A stretch of DNA of 6,851 bases, from assembly GCA_028281205.1 (NCBI GenBank), contig JANQKJ010000360.1, forward strand, positions 1 through 6,851, in the 5' to 3' direction. The stretch comes from Gammaproteobacteria bacterium (GTDB lineage Bacteria; Pseudomonadota; Gammaproteobacteria; UBA4575). Numbering within the stretch: position 1 is the first letter of the stretch; each line of letters starts with the position of its first letter. Made by a program: the position numbers and the translations under genes. The notes below the pieces were generated by a model. That model worked only from the letters and a program-made list of their open reading frames with translations, did no database searches and had not been told where the DNA came from. Positions 1-6,011 of the stretch are shown in pieces.

Positions 1-75
1 GGTTTTGCATCGGGCATAGCGTTCTCCATTAAGAATAAATTGAGAACATTAAGCGCTGCAGATTCCGTTGACTAG
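1..75 (+). CDS. Possible C-terminal tail of an upstream gene (partial)
   Basis: Frame 1 is open from the left edge to TAG at 73-75 and encodes 24 residues ending LSAADSVD. The other two plus frames both hit stops within the first 35 bases, so this is the only frame that could carry a gene running in from the left. The residues are too few to name a family. The stop lies three bases before the GTG of the next gene and in the same frame, which fits an upstream operon member. It could equally be non-coding leader sequence. Confidence 0.35.
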   Translation, partial: GFASGIAFSIKNKLRTLSAADSVD

Positions 76-78
76 TGG

Positions 79-1617
79 GTGATTCGTTGCGCGCTTACAT
101 TGATCACCTGTATAGCATGCAATAATGAGGCTTTATTAATAGACCTTAAAAAAAGCCCTTTTCACGCATTGAAAAAAGGCAAGAATGAATCGGTCACATT
201 GACCTGGGATGCATCGGGTGTTGAGGAAGCCACTAAGTATGAAATGGTCACGTTAAATACAGGGTTTAGGTCAGTTGTAGGTAAAACAGGTAGTAAAACG
301 TTTACTCCCCCTGATAGTACTGAATATGAGCTGCAAGTTACCAAGAAGGATGGTAATGTTATAAAAAGAAAAATTGGTGTACACGTCCTCGATGAAAATG
401 GCGATATTGAAATAACAAGAATTAGTTTTCCTCGAGAAGCGCAATGGAGTGATAACTTTGTTTTCACTTATAATTTTAAACAAACTTTTGGTACATTGTT
501 TTCAATGTTAAGTCTAAGTGCTTACGATGTTGATAAACCGGAGTTTTTCTTAACGGGGGCTGATCTCAATCCAGTGAATGATGTCGATCCAACTTTTGGA
601 CTAAAAGGTACATTATTTACAGAGCAATGGCCAATGAAGGCCGGGCCTCAACATCGAAAATTAGGTTTTACCTATTGCGACCCTTTTAGTGACAACTGTA
701 TATTTAGGCTTGCGAAGGGCGTTACTGCTGATTATAAACTCTTATCTAGAGTACATAAGATATATTTTTATAATACTTATGACCAAGCAGGGAATGCTAC
801 CAATGTATCGGTAGAGACAATGCGGGAAATGGTTGGGATGAAGATTTTCGAGTATTTACGACAAAAGAATGATCCACTGGGCAGGTATGGTAATGTCGAT
901 GACATTTTTTCAAACTGCGTGGCAGAACACGGCGGAGGTGCACCTCAGTTTATATTTGGTGGTTCTGTCACTGTACAACTACCAGGGACTTGTACTAAAC
1001 CCTTTCTCGCTGATCCATCCGGCACCTGGGATGACTCAATCCCTAATTCCTCTTGTGAGTTGGCGTTAGGTGAAGCTGGATTTTTTTTCCAATTTAAAAT
1101 TACTGAGAACAACATAGTAGGATATCAAACAAATAATGGCGAAGGTTACTCTTTTATGTTAAGACAACATGCTGGAAAATTTATGGAAAAAACAGATGAT
1201 GAAGTAAATGATGCTTTGCATGTATTTTTTGTCAATGATCCTTATTTTGGTAGAAATGTAGATTCCCAGATTTTCGAGTACTACGATGGTCAGTTTATTG
1301 ACTTTGCTACTTATATTGACCCGCCGAAAAAGAATAATCTATTGATTATTAACGCCAATTCAATTAATAAACGCCCTCAATATTTAGATAAGTTAGTTGC
1401 GGGCCTTATAGTCGATCCGCTGCTATTTCCTGCGCTTGAGGAAACTTGTACCAATGGAGATCGATTTGATAGTGTTCTATGCAAGGATTTCGGGCATAGT
1501 ATAGTTTCCGAAAAGTCTTGTAATTTACTTCACAACACTCCACTTTATTCCGAGGCTTACTTTAAAACGGCGAAAGACGGCTTTCAATATACTGAATTGA
1601 AAGATTTTAACCATTAA
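79..1617 (+). CDS. Exported 512-aa protein: Ig-like domain plus degenerate metalloprotease-like C-terminus
   Basis: Function is not recognised. The only start near the frame's opening is GTG at 79; TAG at 73-75 blocks extension, and no Shine-Dalgarno is visible, so translation may be coupled to an upstream gene. The N-terminus is short and hydrophobic, with CIAC at residues 11-14 as a possible but atypical lipobox (Cys at -3, only 13 residues before the acceptor Cys). Residues about 37-103 have the pattern of a bacterial Ig-like beta-sandwich (VTLTWDASG, then FTPPDSTEYELQV, ending IGVHV). The remainder has seven cysteines (C200, C207, C280, C305, C326, C457, C468) plus C481, suggesting disulfides outside the cytoplasm. 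The last 130 residues have the order of elements seen in zincin proteases: strand LHVFFVND (380-387), strand LLIINANS (421-428), helix-like YLDKLVAGLIV (435-445), and CNLLH (481-485) where 'NLM' would be. The HExxH zinc motif is absent, so activity is not expected. This protease-like reading is inference. The next gene follows after 13 bp. Confidence 0.85.
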   Translation: MIRCALTLITCIACNNEALLIDLKKSPFHALKKGKNESVTLTWDASGVEEATKYEMVTLNTGFRSVVGKTGSKTFTPPDSTEYELQVTKKDGNVIKRKIGVHVLDENGDIEITRISFPREAQWSDNFVFTYNFKQTFGTLFSMLSLSAYDVDKPEFFLTGADLNPVNDVDPTFGLKGTLFTEQWPMKAGPQHRKLGFTYCDPFSDNCIFRLAKGVTADYKLLSRVHKIYFYNTYDQAGNATNVSVETMREMVGMKIFEYLRQKNDPLGRYGNVDDIFSNCVAEHGGGAPQFIFGGSVTVQLPGTCTKPFLADPSGTWDDSIPNSSCELALGEAGFFFQFKITENNIVGYQTNNGEGYSFMLRQHAGKFMEKTDDEVNDALHVFFVNDPYFGRNVDSQIFEYYDGQFIDFATYIDPPKKNNLLIINANSINKRPQYLDKLVAGLIVDPLLFPALEETCTNGDRFDSVLCKDFGHSIVSEKSCNLLHNTPLYSEAYFKTAKDGFQYTELKDFNH

Positions 1618-1630
1618 TGAGGGCTAAAGC

Positions 1631-2545
1631 ATGATAAGAATAACTATATCGTTTATTGCCATTTTGACGATTTCTGACGTGAGTATGGCCGAAGTCTATG
1701 GATTTAAAGAAGATCAAATCATCACGCAAGATGATATAAATAGTCTTCCAGAATCCATTAGGAATAGAGCGCAAGCTGAATACGAAGAAGTACAGGCTAG
1801 ACTAAAACGGGATAAATCCACCGGAGATCCTTATCATATCGCTGACGTGGACATAAATGCCGAGCCAGACATATTTACATTGGAGTTAGATCCGGTACTC
1901 ACTAAAAATTTTAGTTCGGCAGTACGCGATTCTATCTTAGTTTCAATAAAAAGCCGTATCGATAAAATAGGTATAGCAAAAAATTTATCCGAAAGAGATT
2001 TTAGATCGGCATTTCGTCGAGCTGTAAAAATTATGAAAAATAGTGAATCCTTTGAAATCTTGAAGGAATACAGCGGTATCGACGGTGAATTTGAGAATGC
2101 GCTTGTCGACATATTATTAAATGAAGATAATCTATCCGGCTTTCCTGAACCGTACAATACTATAATTGCCCATGATTTGATTTTATACCTGCTTGCAAAT
2201 AGAAACACCAGAGAATCAGTCGAAATATTAATCGCACTCTACCATTGTAGTGCAGCTTATATTCAAATAGTAGATAGAAGACAATCTTCAGGCCTACCTA
2301 ATGCTAAACCATTTGTGCCAGAAAATCGGCAGTTCGAAGTTGCAAACTTTAAAAATTATTTGATTTCAGTATGGGGCAGATCTTCATCGCCGGGCTTTAT
2401 ACCGATATTAAAAGAAATTCAGAGTCGCAATGGTGATTTTAGCGAGGTAGCAAAAACCGCGCTTGTTGGCGTTGAGTTAAATGTTATTGCACAAGCACAA
2501 AAGAAAGAACTGGCTGAAAGCAGAAAACAAGCCAATAATTTGTAA
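1631..2545 (+). CDS. Periplasmic 304-aa predominantly helical protein of unknown function
   Basis: A Sec signal peptide is visible: MIR, then a hydrophobic core, then VSMA at 17-20 with likely cleavage before Glu21. No lipobox is present, so the mature protein should be soluble in the periplasm. GAGGG at 1619-1623, seven bases before ATG, is a good Shine-Dalgarno and fixes the start. Residues about 40-60 are charged and helical (NRAQAEYEEVQARLKR). From about 175 to 290 the spacing of hydrophobic residues resembles HEAT-type helical hairpins (AHDLILYLLANR, ESVEILIALYH, GFIPILKEIQ, VAKTALVGVEL), which usually serve protein binding. There is only one cysteine in the mature part (C206), unlike the cysteine-rich upstream protein. 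The gene sits between two exported proteins with gaps of 13 and 19 bp, so it is probably cotranscribed with them. No family is recognised; the HEAT-like reading is inference from pattern only. Confidence 0.88.
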   Translation: MIRITISFIAILTISDVSMAEVYGFKEDQIITQDDINSLPESIRNRAQAEYEEVQARLKRDKSTGDPYHIADVDINAEPDIFTLELDPVLTKNFSSAVRDSILVSIKSRIDKIGIAKNLSERDFRSAFRRAVKIMKNSESFEILKEYSGIDGEFENALVDILLNEDNLSGFPEPYNTIIAHDLILYLLANRNTRESVEILIALYHCSAAYIQIVDRRQSSGLPNAKPFVPENRQFEVANFKNYLISVWGRSSSPGFIPILKEIQSRNGDFSEVAKTALVGVELNVIAQAQKKELAESRKQANNL

Positions 2546-2564
2546 AATAAAAAATGGAACAGAT

Positions 2565-3380
2565 ATGAAATATATTACTCTCATCACAGTTTTGTTATCC
2601 ATCTTTGGCTGTAGTTATTCTGACTCAAATTCTCAGAGTATTGGCGACGAAGCAGAAACCAGTTCAATCCAAATGTTGTCATTAGATAATGCTACCGTCA
2701 CTAAGACAACGTCAAATAGTGGCGATATATTGGAAGAGTATGGTGATACTAAACTTTTTTACCATTTAACTGATCAGCAGAAAGTGGTGGCATTTGAATT
2801 GAGTAGTGATAGTTCTATTATCGACATTAATGGAACATTAATAGAATTTCATCCAACAACTAGTCAAACGGACATTGATCGTTGGATTGAATTACAAAAC
2901 CTGCCTCTGATCGATACGAACCTGGCGAATAATATCCCTGAACCTCAGCAGCTTATCTCGCTACCTAAAGACGCCACGTCAATCAACTTTGTAGAATTAA
3001 CGGATACCGTCACTGGTTTGGCTAATGGTGAGTACCATCAATATAATGTTCAATTACATATACGTCCAATTGCTATTTCAGCCGGCGATTCCATTTCGTT
3101 TGAAGAATTGATTACTGAAGCAACTGTCTATGAAAAAATTACTGATATTGATTTTGATGAATTTCAGTCAACGGTTATCGATGTCGACGGTAAAGGAAGT
3201 AATGCACTAAGTACAATATTGGGATTTAAAGCCGGTGACGTAGTTACTCACATTAATGGTTTAACTATACAAGAATTTATCACTCAAAATGACTTATCTA
3301 GCTTAGACTCGTTATCAATATTAGAAATAACCTTCGAAGATGGTAGAATTTTAAAAATATCAAACGTACACAAATTCTAA
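2565..3380 (+). CDS. Lipoprotein with C-terminal PDZ domain (271 aa)
   Basis: The frame is open from 2481, inside the previous gene, but ATG at 2565 is the credible start: it gives a lipoprotein signal with hydrophobic core TLITVLLSIFGC and lipobox I-F-G-Cys16. Ser at +2 predicts outer-membrane sorting. A weak TGGAA lies about five bases upstream. Residues 17-55 are a Ser/Asn/Asp-rich linker. Residues 60-200 are a predicted beta-rich part with no recognised family. Residues about 204-271 form a PDZ-like domain: GSNALSTILGFKAGDVVTHING (211-232) carries the alpha/beta carboxylate-loop region and the GD...ING core typical of bacterial PDZ domains, followed by LEITFEDGRILKI. The same arrangement occurs at the C-terminus of type II secretion GspC, and total length is similar, but GspC has a transmembrane anchor rather than a lipid anchor and no other secretion gene is present. 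The likely role is binding exposed C-termini or peptides of envelope proteins, possibly of its operon partners. Confidence 0.88.
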   Translation: MKYITLITVLLSIFGCSYSDSNSQSIGDEAETSSIQMLSLDNATVTKTTSNSGDILEEYGDTKLFYHLTDQQKVVAFELSSDSSIIDINGTLIEFHPTTSQTDIDRWIELQNLPLIDTNLANNIPEPQQLISLPKDATSINFVELTDTVTGLANGEYHQYNVQLHIRPIAISAGDSISFEELITEATVYEKITDIDFDEFQSTVIDVDGKGSNALSTILGFKAGDVVTHINGLTIQEFITQNDLSSLDSLSILEITFEDGRILKISNVHKF

Positions 3381-3406
3381 AACGCTAGATATCAGGTACA
3401 GCGTTT
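3380..3406 (+). terminator. Hairpin overlapping the stop codon; weak terminator candidate
   Basis: AAACGCT (3380-3386) pairs perfectly with AGCGTTT (3400-3406) around a 13-base loop. It begins at the last base of the PDZ lipoprotein stop codon and ends the three-gene unit. No proper T-run follows, only CCCATCTTTT, and the loop is long. It may therefore be an mRNA 3'-end stabiliser rather than an intrinsic terminator. Confidence 0.3.
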
Positions 3407-3434
3407 CCCATCTTTTAATTCGGAAGCTATCCAA

Positions 3435-3512
3435 GTATTTGAAAATCTAACCGCCCGCAGCCACCATATGAAGGAGATACGCACCAATAGGTTTTAGCGG
3501 GCACCACTCTAT
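3435..3512 (+). repeat. Intergenic structured repeat, copy 1 (78 bp)
   Basis: This stretch aligns with 5451-5557 in the same orientation. Shared blocks include GTATTTGAAAAT, AACCGCC, GAGATAC and CCAATAGGTTTTA, then GG.GCCAC or a close match. In this copy GCCCGC (3453-3458) pairs with GCGGGC (3497-3502). Inside that stem lie a 4x4 internal loop (AGCC/TTTA) and a short ACC/GGT helix (3463-3465 with 3490-3492). It sits about 55 bp after the three-gene unit. The family is not one I can name; it behaves like an ERIC- or REP-type intergenic element. Confidence 0.7.
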
Positions 3513-3610
3513 TTATTTTGACTATTCTTATATTCAGCCACAAGCGTTTGCCACTGGTTTATGTGATGTAACCTGCCATGTCAAAGCGAGTTGTGTTAAT
3601 GCGCTCAAAT

Positions 3611-3639
3611 TTGACTCTATTCAAAAGCGGCTCTATATA
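3611..3639 (+). promoter_or_regulatory. Sigma70-type promoter candidate for the barrel/lipoprotein pair
   Basis: TTGACT (3611-3616) is separated by 17 bases from TATATA (3634-3639). An alternative -10, TATATT at 3636-3641, needs a 19-base spacer. Transcription would start near 3648-3650, at the base of the hairpin at 3650-3677, giving a leader of about 150 nt before the ATG at 3802. A second -10-like TATAAC at 3734-3739 has no convincing -35, so this upstream site is the better candidate. Confidence 0.45.
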
Positions 3640-3649
3640 TTATCCTATT

Positions 3650-3677
3650 GGCACTGCCCTACTCTGCTGGGCATGCC
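3650..3677 (+). other. Hairpin in the leader upstream of the barrel gene
   Basis: GGCA (3650-3653) pairs with TGCC (3674-3677) and TGCCC (3655-3659) with GGGCA (3669-3673), leaving C3654 bulged and a nine-base loop. That gives nine base pairs, six of them G-C. It would lie at or just after the predicted transcription start. No T-run follows directly, so it is more likely a 5'-leader structure than a terminator. Confidence 0.4.
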
Positions 3678-3801
3678 ATTAAACTGCTGTTTTTACCGTT
3701 TGAATAGCAAGAAAAAAAACCAACGATAAAAAGTATAACTTTAGTAAGAACATAAACCGTCAAAAGGCATAGGTTGTTAAGTATTATCTCAGGATTTAAT
3801 T

Positions 3802-4398
3802 ATGCGTCTTAAACATTTACTTGGACTAGCAATATTAGTTTTTATGCCACAAGTTCTTGGCGAGGAGTCAACAGGGCTTGATGCCGGTTACTTGCTTGGT
3901 ATGGCGGCAACCACCGGTGGCGATAAGTTGCTTGAGGTAGATGTCATATTCGATGATGGCGATACAAATAGCAATAATGTTAAAGCGGGAGCATTACTCT
4001 ACTTTTACGGTGGCATTAACATAACCAAACCGGAAAGCCCTTGGAGCGCCCAATTCACCCTGGGATATCATTTTGATGGTGTTTTTACAAAGGACGATAG
4101 CGTTAAGTTCTCTCGTTTTCCGTTAGATATCTTGTTAACTCGCCAGTTCAATAGTCATGCTTTAAGTATTGGATTAACTCGGCATTTTTCGCCCGAACTG
4201 GACGCCAAAGATTTAGATCTAGATACCGTAGATTTTAATGACGCAACTGGCACTCTTATCCAGTACCAATATTTTACTGATACCGGTCAAGCGATAGGTA
4301 TTAGATACACAATGATTGACTACACGACAACAGAAGAATTTGGGGATTTCGAAATAGATGGTAACAGTATCGGTTTAATGTTAACAGGCTACTTTTAA
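3802..4398 (+). CDS. Small outer-membrane beta-barrel protein (198 aa), function unknown
   Basis: AGGA at 3791-3794, seven bases before ATG, supports the start. Residues 1-20 are a signal peptide (MRLKH, hydrophobic core, PQVLG, then EEST). The mature protein of about 178 residues alternates polar and hydrophobic residues in short segments typical of beta-barrel strands: GALLYFYGGINI (63-74), SAQFTLGYHF (82-91), RFPLDILLTRQF (105-116), ALSIGLTRHF (120-129), TLIQYQYFTD (151-160), AIGIRYTMIDY (164-174) and SIGLMLTGYF (189-198). The last strand ends in Phe, as in the beta-signal read by the BAM assembly machinery. There are no cysteines. Asp-rich loops at 50-59 and 133-147 could be extracellular or calcium-binding. 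Size fits an 8-stranded barrel. The early GLDAGYLLGMAATTGGD segment looks conserved-family-like, but I cannot name the family. The gene lies 34 bp upstream of a lipoprotein gene and is probably cotranscribed with it. Confidence 0.88.
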   Translation: MRLKHLLGLAILVFMPQVLGEESTGLDAGYLLGMAATTGGDKLLEVDVIFDDGDTNSNNVKAGALLYFYGGINITKPESPWSAQFTLGYHFDGVFTKDDSVKFSRFPLDILLTRQFNSHALSIGLTRHFSPELDAKDLDLDTVDFNDATGTLIQYQYFTDTGQAIGIRYTMIDYTTTEEFGDFEIDGNSIGLMLTGYF

Positions 4399-4418
4399 AT
4401 ATTGGTAATACAATCATT

Positions 4419-4446
4419 ATGGCAGTGACTACATGGCAGTGACTAT
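4419..4446 (+). repeat. 14-bp tandem duplication at the lipoprotein gene start
   Basis: ATGGCAGTGACTAC (4419-4432) is followed directly by ATGGCAGTGACTAT (4433-4446), differing only in the last base. Because 14 is not a multiple of three, the first ATG opens a different frame that reads six codons and stops at TGA 4440-4442, two bases before ATG 4445. The duplication creates the alternative ATG at 4433 and a possible leader peptide. Confidence 0.9.
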
Positions 4447-5236
4447 GAAAAATATAATTATTCTTTTTCTATTCCTATTTTTGGCCGGTTGCTCATCGTT
4501 ACCGAATAAACCAGCGTATGAGGCAAAAAAAGGTGCTCGAGTCGGGTTTATATCGAATATTGGTAACACTGCGCACTTGAACACTTATATGGTATGCCCA
4601 ATTTGTTCTTTTATAGAGAGTAGTCGCGAGGTAGATTGGGATTTAAATGCAACTACCTTTAATGCGTTCAAGAACGAGCTCGAGAGCGATGGTGATTTTT
4701 CCCTAGTGCCGATAAATCTATCTGACCAAGAGTACTCTTACTTCAAGGATTCAACTCGAATTGTGGATAGTAACATGGTCTTTACAGATGGATTAGAAGA
4801 TATTTTGCGGAAGTATCAGAACAATTTAGATATCGAGTTTGTTATTTTCATTAGCGAACGTGATGATGTTTTGTTAAATGTTGCTTGTGACCCTTTTGGT
4901 AATTGTAGATACTTTCGGACAAAAGGCTATGGCTTAAGCTTAGAAAAAAGTGCGGTACTTGGCTTAATAACTGATACTTATAGTCCTAAGGCTGTTCCTG
5001 GATTTAAAATTGACATATTTTTATTAAACCCTTTGGTGAACCTTGCTATGACCCGGGAGTACCGTAACATCGACAAAATAACTCTTATCCCAATTCTTAC
5101 AGAAGGGTTTCCTTTAGATGGTACGGTGAAAGAGAAAGACTGGTTAACCGTAAAAAGATATCTCGAAGAATGGTTTCAATCATTTGCGAAAAAAACTGGT
5201 ATTGTATTAAGAAATGAAACACTACCCGAGGAGTGA
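4445..5236 (+). CDS. Outer-membrane lipoprotein with CPIC motif (263 aa), function unknown
   Basis: The frame allows ATG at 4433 or 4445. I prefer 4445 because it gives a classic lipoprotein signal, Met-Lys-Asn then a run of Ile/Leu/Phe ending LAG-Cys16; the four extra residues of the other start lie in a 14-bp duplication. Neither start has a clear Shine-Dalgarno. Ser at +2 predicts outer-membrane sorting. Counting from 4445, the mature protein begins with a short linker, then RVGFISNIGN (32-41) with a CxxC motif, CPIC, at 51-54. A hydrophobic beta segment, IEFVIFI, lies at 130-136, followed by CDPFGNC (148-154) and RTKGYGL (158-164). The overall pattern (VGFI..IG.. near the N-terminus, a W.LN segment, and GYGL late) recalls an uncharacterised group of bacterial lipoproteins, but I cannot confirm membership. 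The four cysteines could form disulfides or bind metal. The gene follows the barrel gene by 46 bp from this start, suggesting a functional pair. Confidence 0.85.
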   Translation: MKNIIILFLFLFLAGCSSLPNKPAYEAKKGARVGFISNIGNTAHLNTYMVCPICSFIESSREVDWDLNATTFNAFKNELESDGDFSLVPINLSDQEYSYFKDSTRIVDSNMVFTDGLEDILRKYQNNLDIEFVIFISERDDVLLNVACDPFGNCRYFRTKGYGLSLEKSAVLGLITDTYSPKAVPGFKIDIFLLNPLVNLAMTREYRNIDKITLIPILTEGFPLDGTVKEKDWLTVKRYLEEWFQSFAKKTGIVLRNETLPEE

Positions 5237-5237
5237 G

Positions 5238-5252
5238 TTGGTAGTGCACCAA
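5238..5252 (+). terminator. Short hairpin after the lipoprotein gene; weak
   Basis: TTGGT (5238-5242) pairs with ACCAA (5248-5252) around a five-base loop, starting two bases after the stop codon. No T-run follows, so intrinsic termination is doubtful. Confidence 0.2.
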
Positions 5253-5336
5253 GATAGAATGTACAGAATTTTATCTACTAACTGACAATCTAAAAAATAC
5301 TCTCAATAGGAGCAGTTATTCCCTGTTACAACAAGC

Positions 5337-5396
5337 CAATATTCAATAAGACTATATTCAATAAACCAATATGCGACAAGACAATGTGCGAAAAGA
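5337..5396. repeat. 15-bp tandem repeat, four diverged units
   Basis: Units begin at 5337, 5352, 5367 and 5382, exactly 15 bases apart: CAATATTCAATAAGA, CTATATTCAATAAAC, CAATATGCGACAAGA and CAATGTGCGAAAAGA, followed by a partial CAATGG at 5397. Neighbouring units share most positions. The array is non-coding and sits about 100 bp after the lipoprotein gene and 55 bp before repeat copy 2. It has no spacers and is not a CRISPR. Confidence 0.85.
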
Positions 5397-5450
5397 CAAT
5401 GGCTTTACTGTTATTCGCCATTTTGCATAACTATCTCAAAGCTCAACTAC

Positions 5451-5557
5451 GTATTTGAAAATACAACCGCCTGTCGCTACCACAGGTAGCGGCCAAATTA
5501 AGATATCTTGCGAAGAGATACACGCCAATAGGTTTTAATAGGCGCCACAGTCTTATC
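5451..5557 (+). repeat. Intergenic structured repeat, copy 2 (107 bp)
   Basis: This is the second copy of the element at 3435-3512, in the same orientation, with about 29 extra bases in the middle. CGCCTGT (5468-5474) pairs with ATAGGCG (5538-5544), including one G-T wobble. The same 4x4 internal loop (CGCT/TTTA) and ACC/GGT helix (5479-5481 with 5531-5533) follow. Compared with copy 1, two C-G pairs of the stem have become T-A and one G-C has become G-T, so pairing is kept while sequence changes. The extra segment adds a perfect alternative hairpin, CGCTACC (5475-5481) with GGTAGCG (5485-5491) and loop ACA, and a 10-bp palindrome AAGATATCTT. Confidence 0.72.
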
Positions 5558-5776
5558 ACGATGCCTGTCTTTTGCCGGAAGCATGCGTTAGTCATCTTGC
5601 GGTAACCTATATCCTCTATCCTGCAACAATAGTAAGGGGAAGACTTAAAAATATAATGTGTAGCAAGCAGTTGACTGAACTCCGAATGTTGCTTGTTACT
5701 GTTTGACAAGGCGAATGGTGTGAGACTGTGTGATGAGGAAGCTTTAAAGACAGTTGAAAGGTCGAATAAACATACC

Positions 5777-5806
5777 TTGATGAATCCCCCTATGACTTGT
5801 TACTAT
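5777..5806 (+). promoter_or_regulatory. Plus-strand promoter candidate, possibly for a structured RNA
   Basis: TTGATG (5777-5782) and TACTAT (5801-5806) are separated by 18 bases and followed by a GC-rich GCTCGCG. A transcript from about 5813 would not reach a credible plus-strand gene before 6292, but would fold: GCCGTTG (5813-5819) with CAACGGC (5891-5897), ACTTGC (5826-5831) with GCAAGT (5840-5845), and GTGTGAG (5862-5868) with CTCGCGC (5874-5880). It would be antisense to the end of the minus-strand small gene. Both boxes match the consensus at only four of six positions, so chance is a real alternative. Confidence 0.25.
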
Positions 5807-5846
5807 GCTCGCGCCGTTGTTTGCGACTTGCAACATTAAGCAAGTA

Positions 5847-6011
5847 CTAAGCACTATTGAGGTGTGAGCCATACTCGCGCGTCATCGTGTCAACGGCAAC
5901 AGCAATCTCGAATGCTTGTTGTAAGACCATGTGATTACAATAATACGATAAATCATCACCACGCAGTAAAGTGGCTGTATCGAGAAGGAAACCGTCATTA
6001 CTACTGATCAT
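5847..6011 (-). CDS. Small protein of 54 aa, unknown function
   Basis: On the minus strand AGAGGA (6020-6015) lies three bases before ATG at 6011, a strong if closely spaced Shine-Dalgarno. The frame runs 54 codons to TAG (5849-5847). The product begins MISSNDGFLLDTATLLRGDD and continues LSYYCNHMVLQQAFEIAVAV, then DTMTREYGSHLNSA. Composition is balanced and protein-like, with acidic residues, an amphipathic helix-like segment around 28-44 and no rare-codon clusters, unlike typical noise frames. It has no signal peptide or transmembrane segment, so it is probably cytoplasmic. It is the best gene candidate in the 1055-bp space between the flanking plus-strand genes. In the same frame upstream, codons 6128-6045 are also open and end in a TGA (6044-6042), leaving ten codons before this ATG, so the gene could be the surviving end of a longer broken frame. 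No family is recognised. Confidence 0.5.
   Translation of the reverse strand: MISSNDGFLLDTATLLRGDDLSYYCNHMVLQQAFEIAVAVDTMTREYGSHLNSA

Noticed and set aside
10..1499. Repeated 10-mer TCGGGCATAG at about 10 and 1490
   Set aside because: A shared 10-mer between two places in a 6.8-kb window is expected by chance, and the flanks do not match.
2481..2564. Longer N-terminus for the PDZ lipoprotein starting at 2481
   Set aside because: It would overlap the previous gene by 65 bases and bury the lipoprotein signal 28 residues into the protein; ATG 2565 gives a normal signal.
3446..3512. Integron attC site at repeat copy 1
   Set aside because: ATCTAAC at 3446-3452 fits the inverse core RYYYAAC, but no GTTRRRY core closes the element at the right end, and copy 2 breaks the left pattern (ATACAAC).
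5337..5401. CRISPR array
   Set aside because: The 15-bp units are contiguous and diverged, with no unique spacers and no cas genes nearby.
5443..5709. Minus-strand 88-codon open frame
   Set aside because: It starts at TTG with no ribosome-binding site, runs through the intergenic repeat copy 2, and the corresponding frame in repeat copy 1 contains a stop. It looks like a chance frame over a repeat.
5703..5735. Promoter from the perfect -35 box TTGACA at 5703-5708
   Set aside because: No -10-like hexamer occurs 16-19 bases downstream; the region reads GACTGTGTGATG.
5955..5990. Cyclic-di-GMP riboswitch suggested by CACGCAGTAAAG
   Set aside because: The remaining conserved positions of the class are missing, and no gene lies directly downstream on the plus strand.
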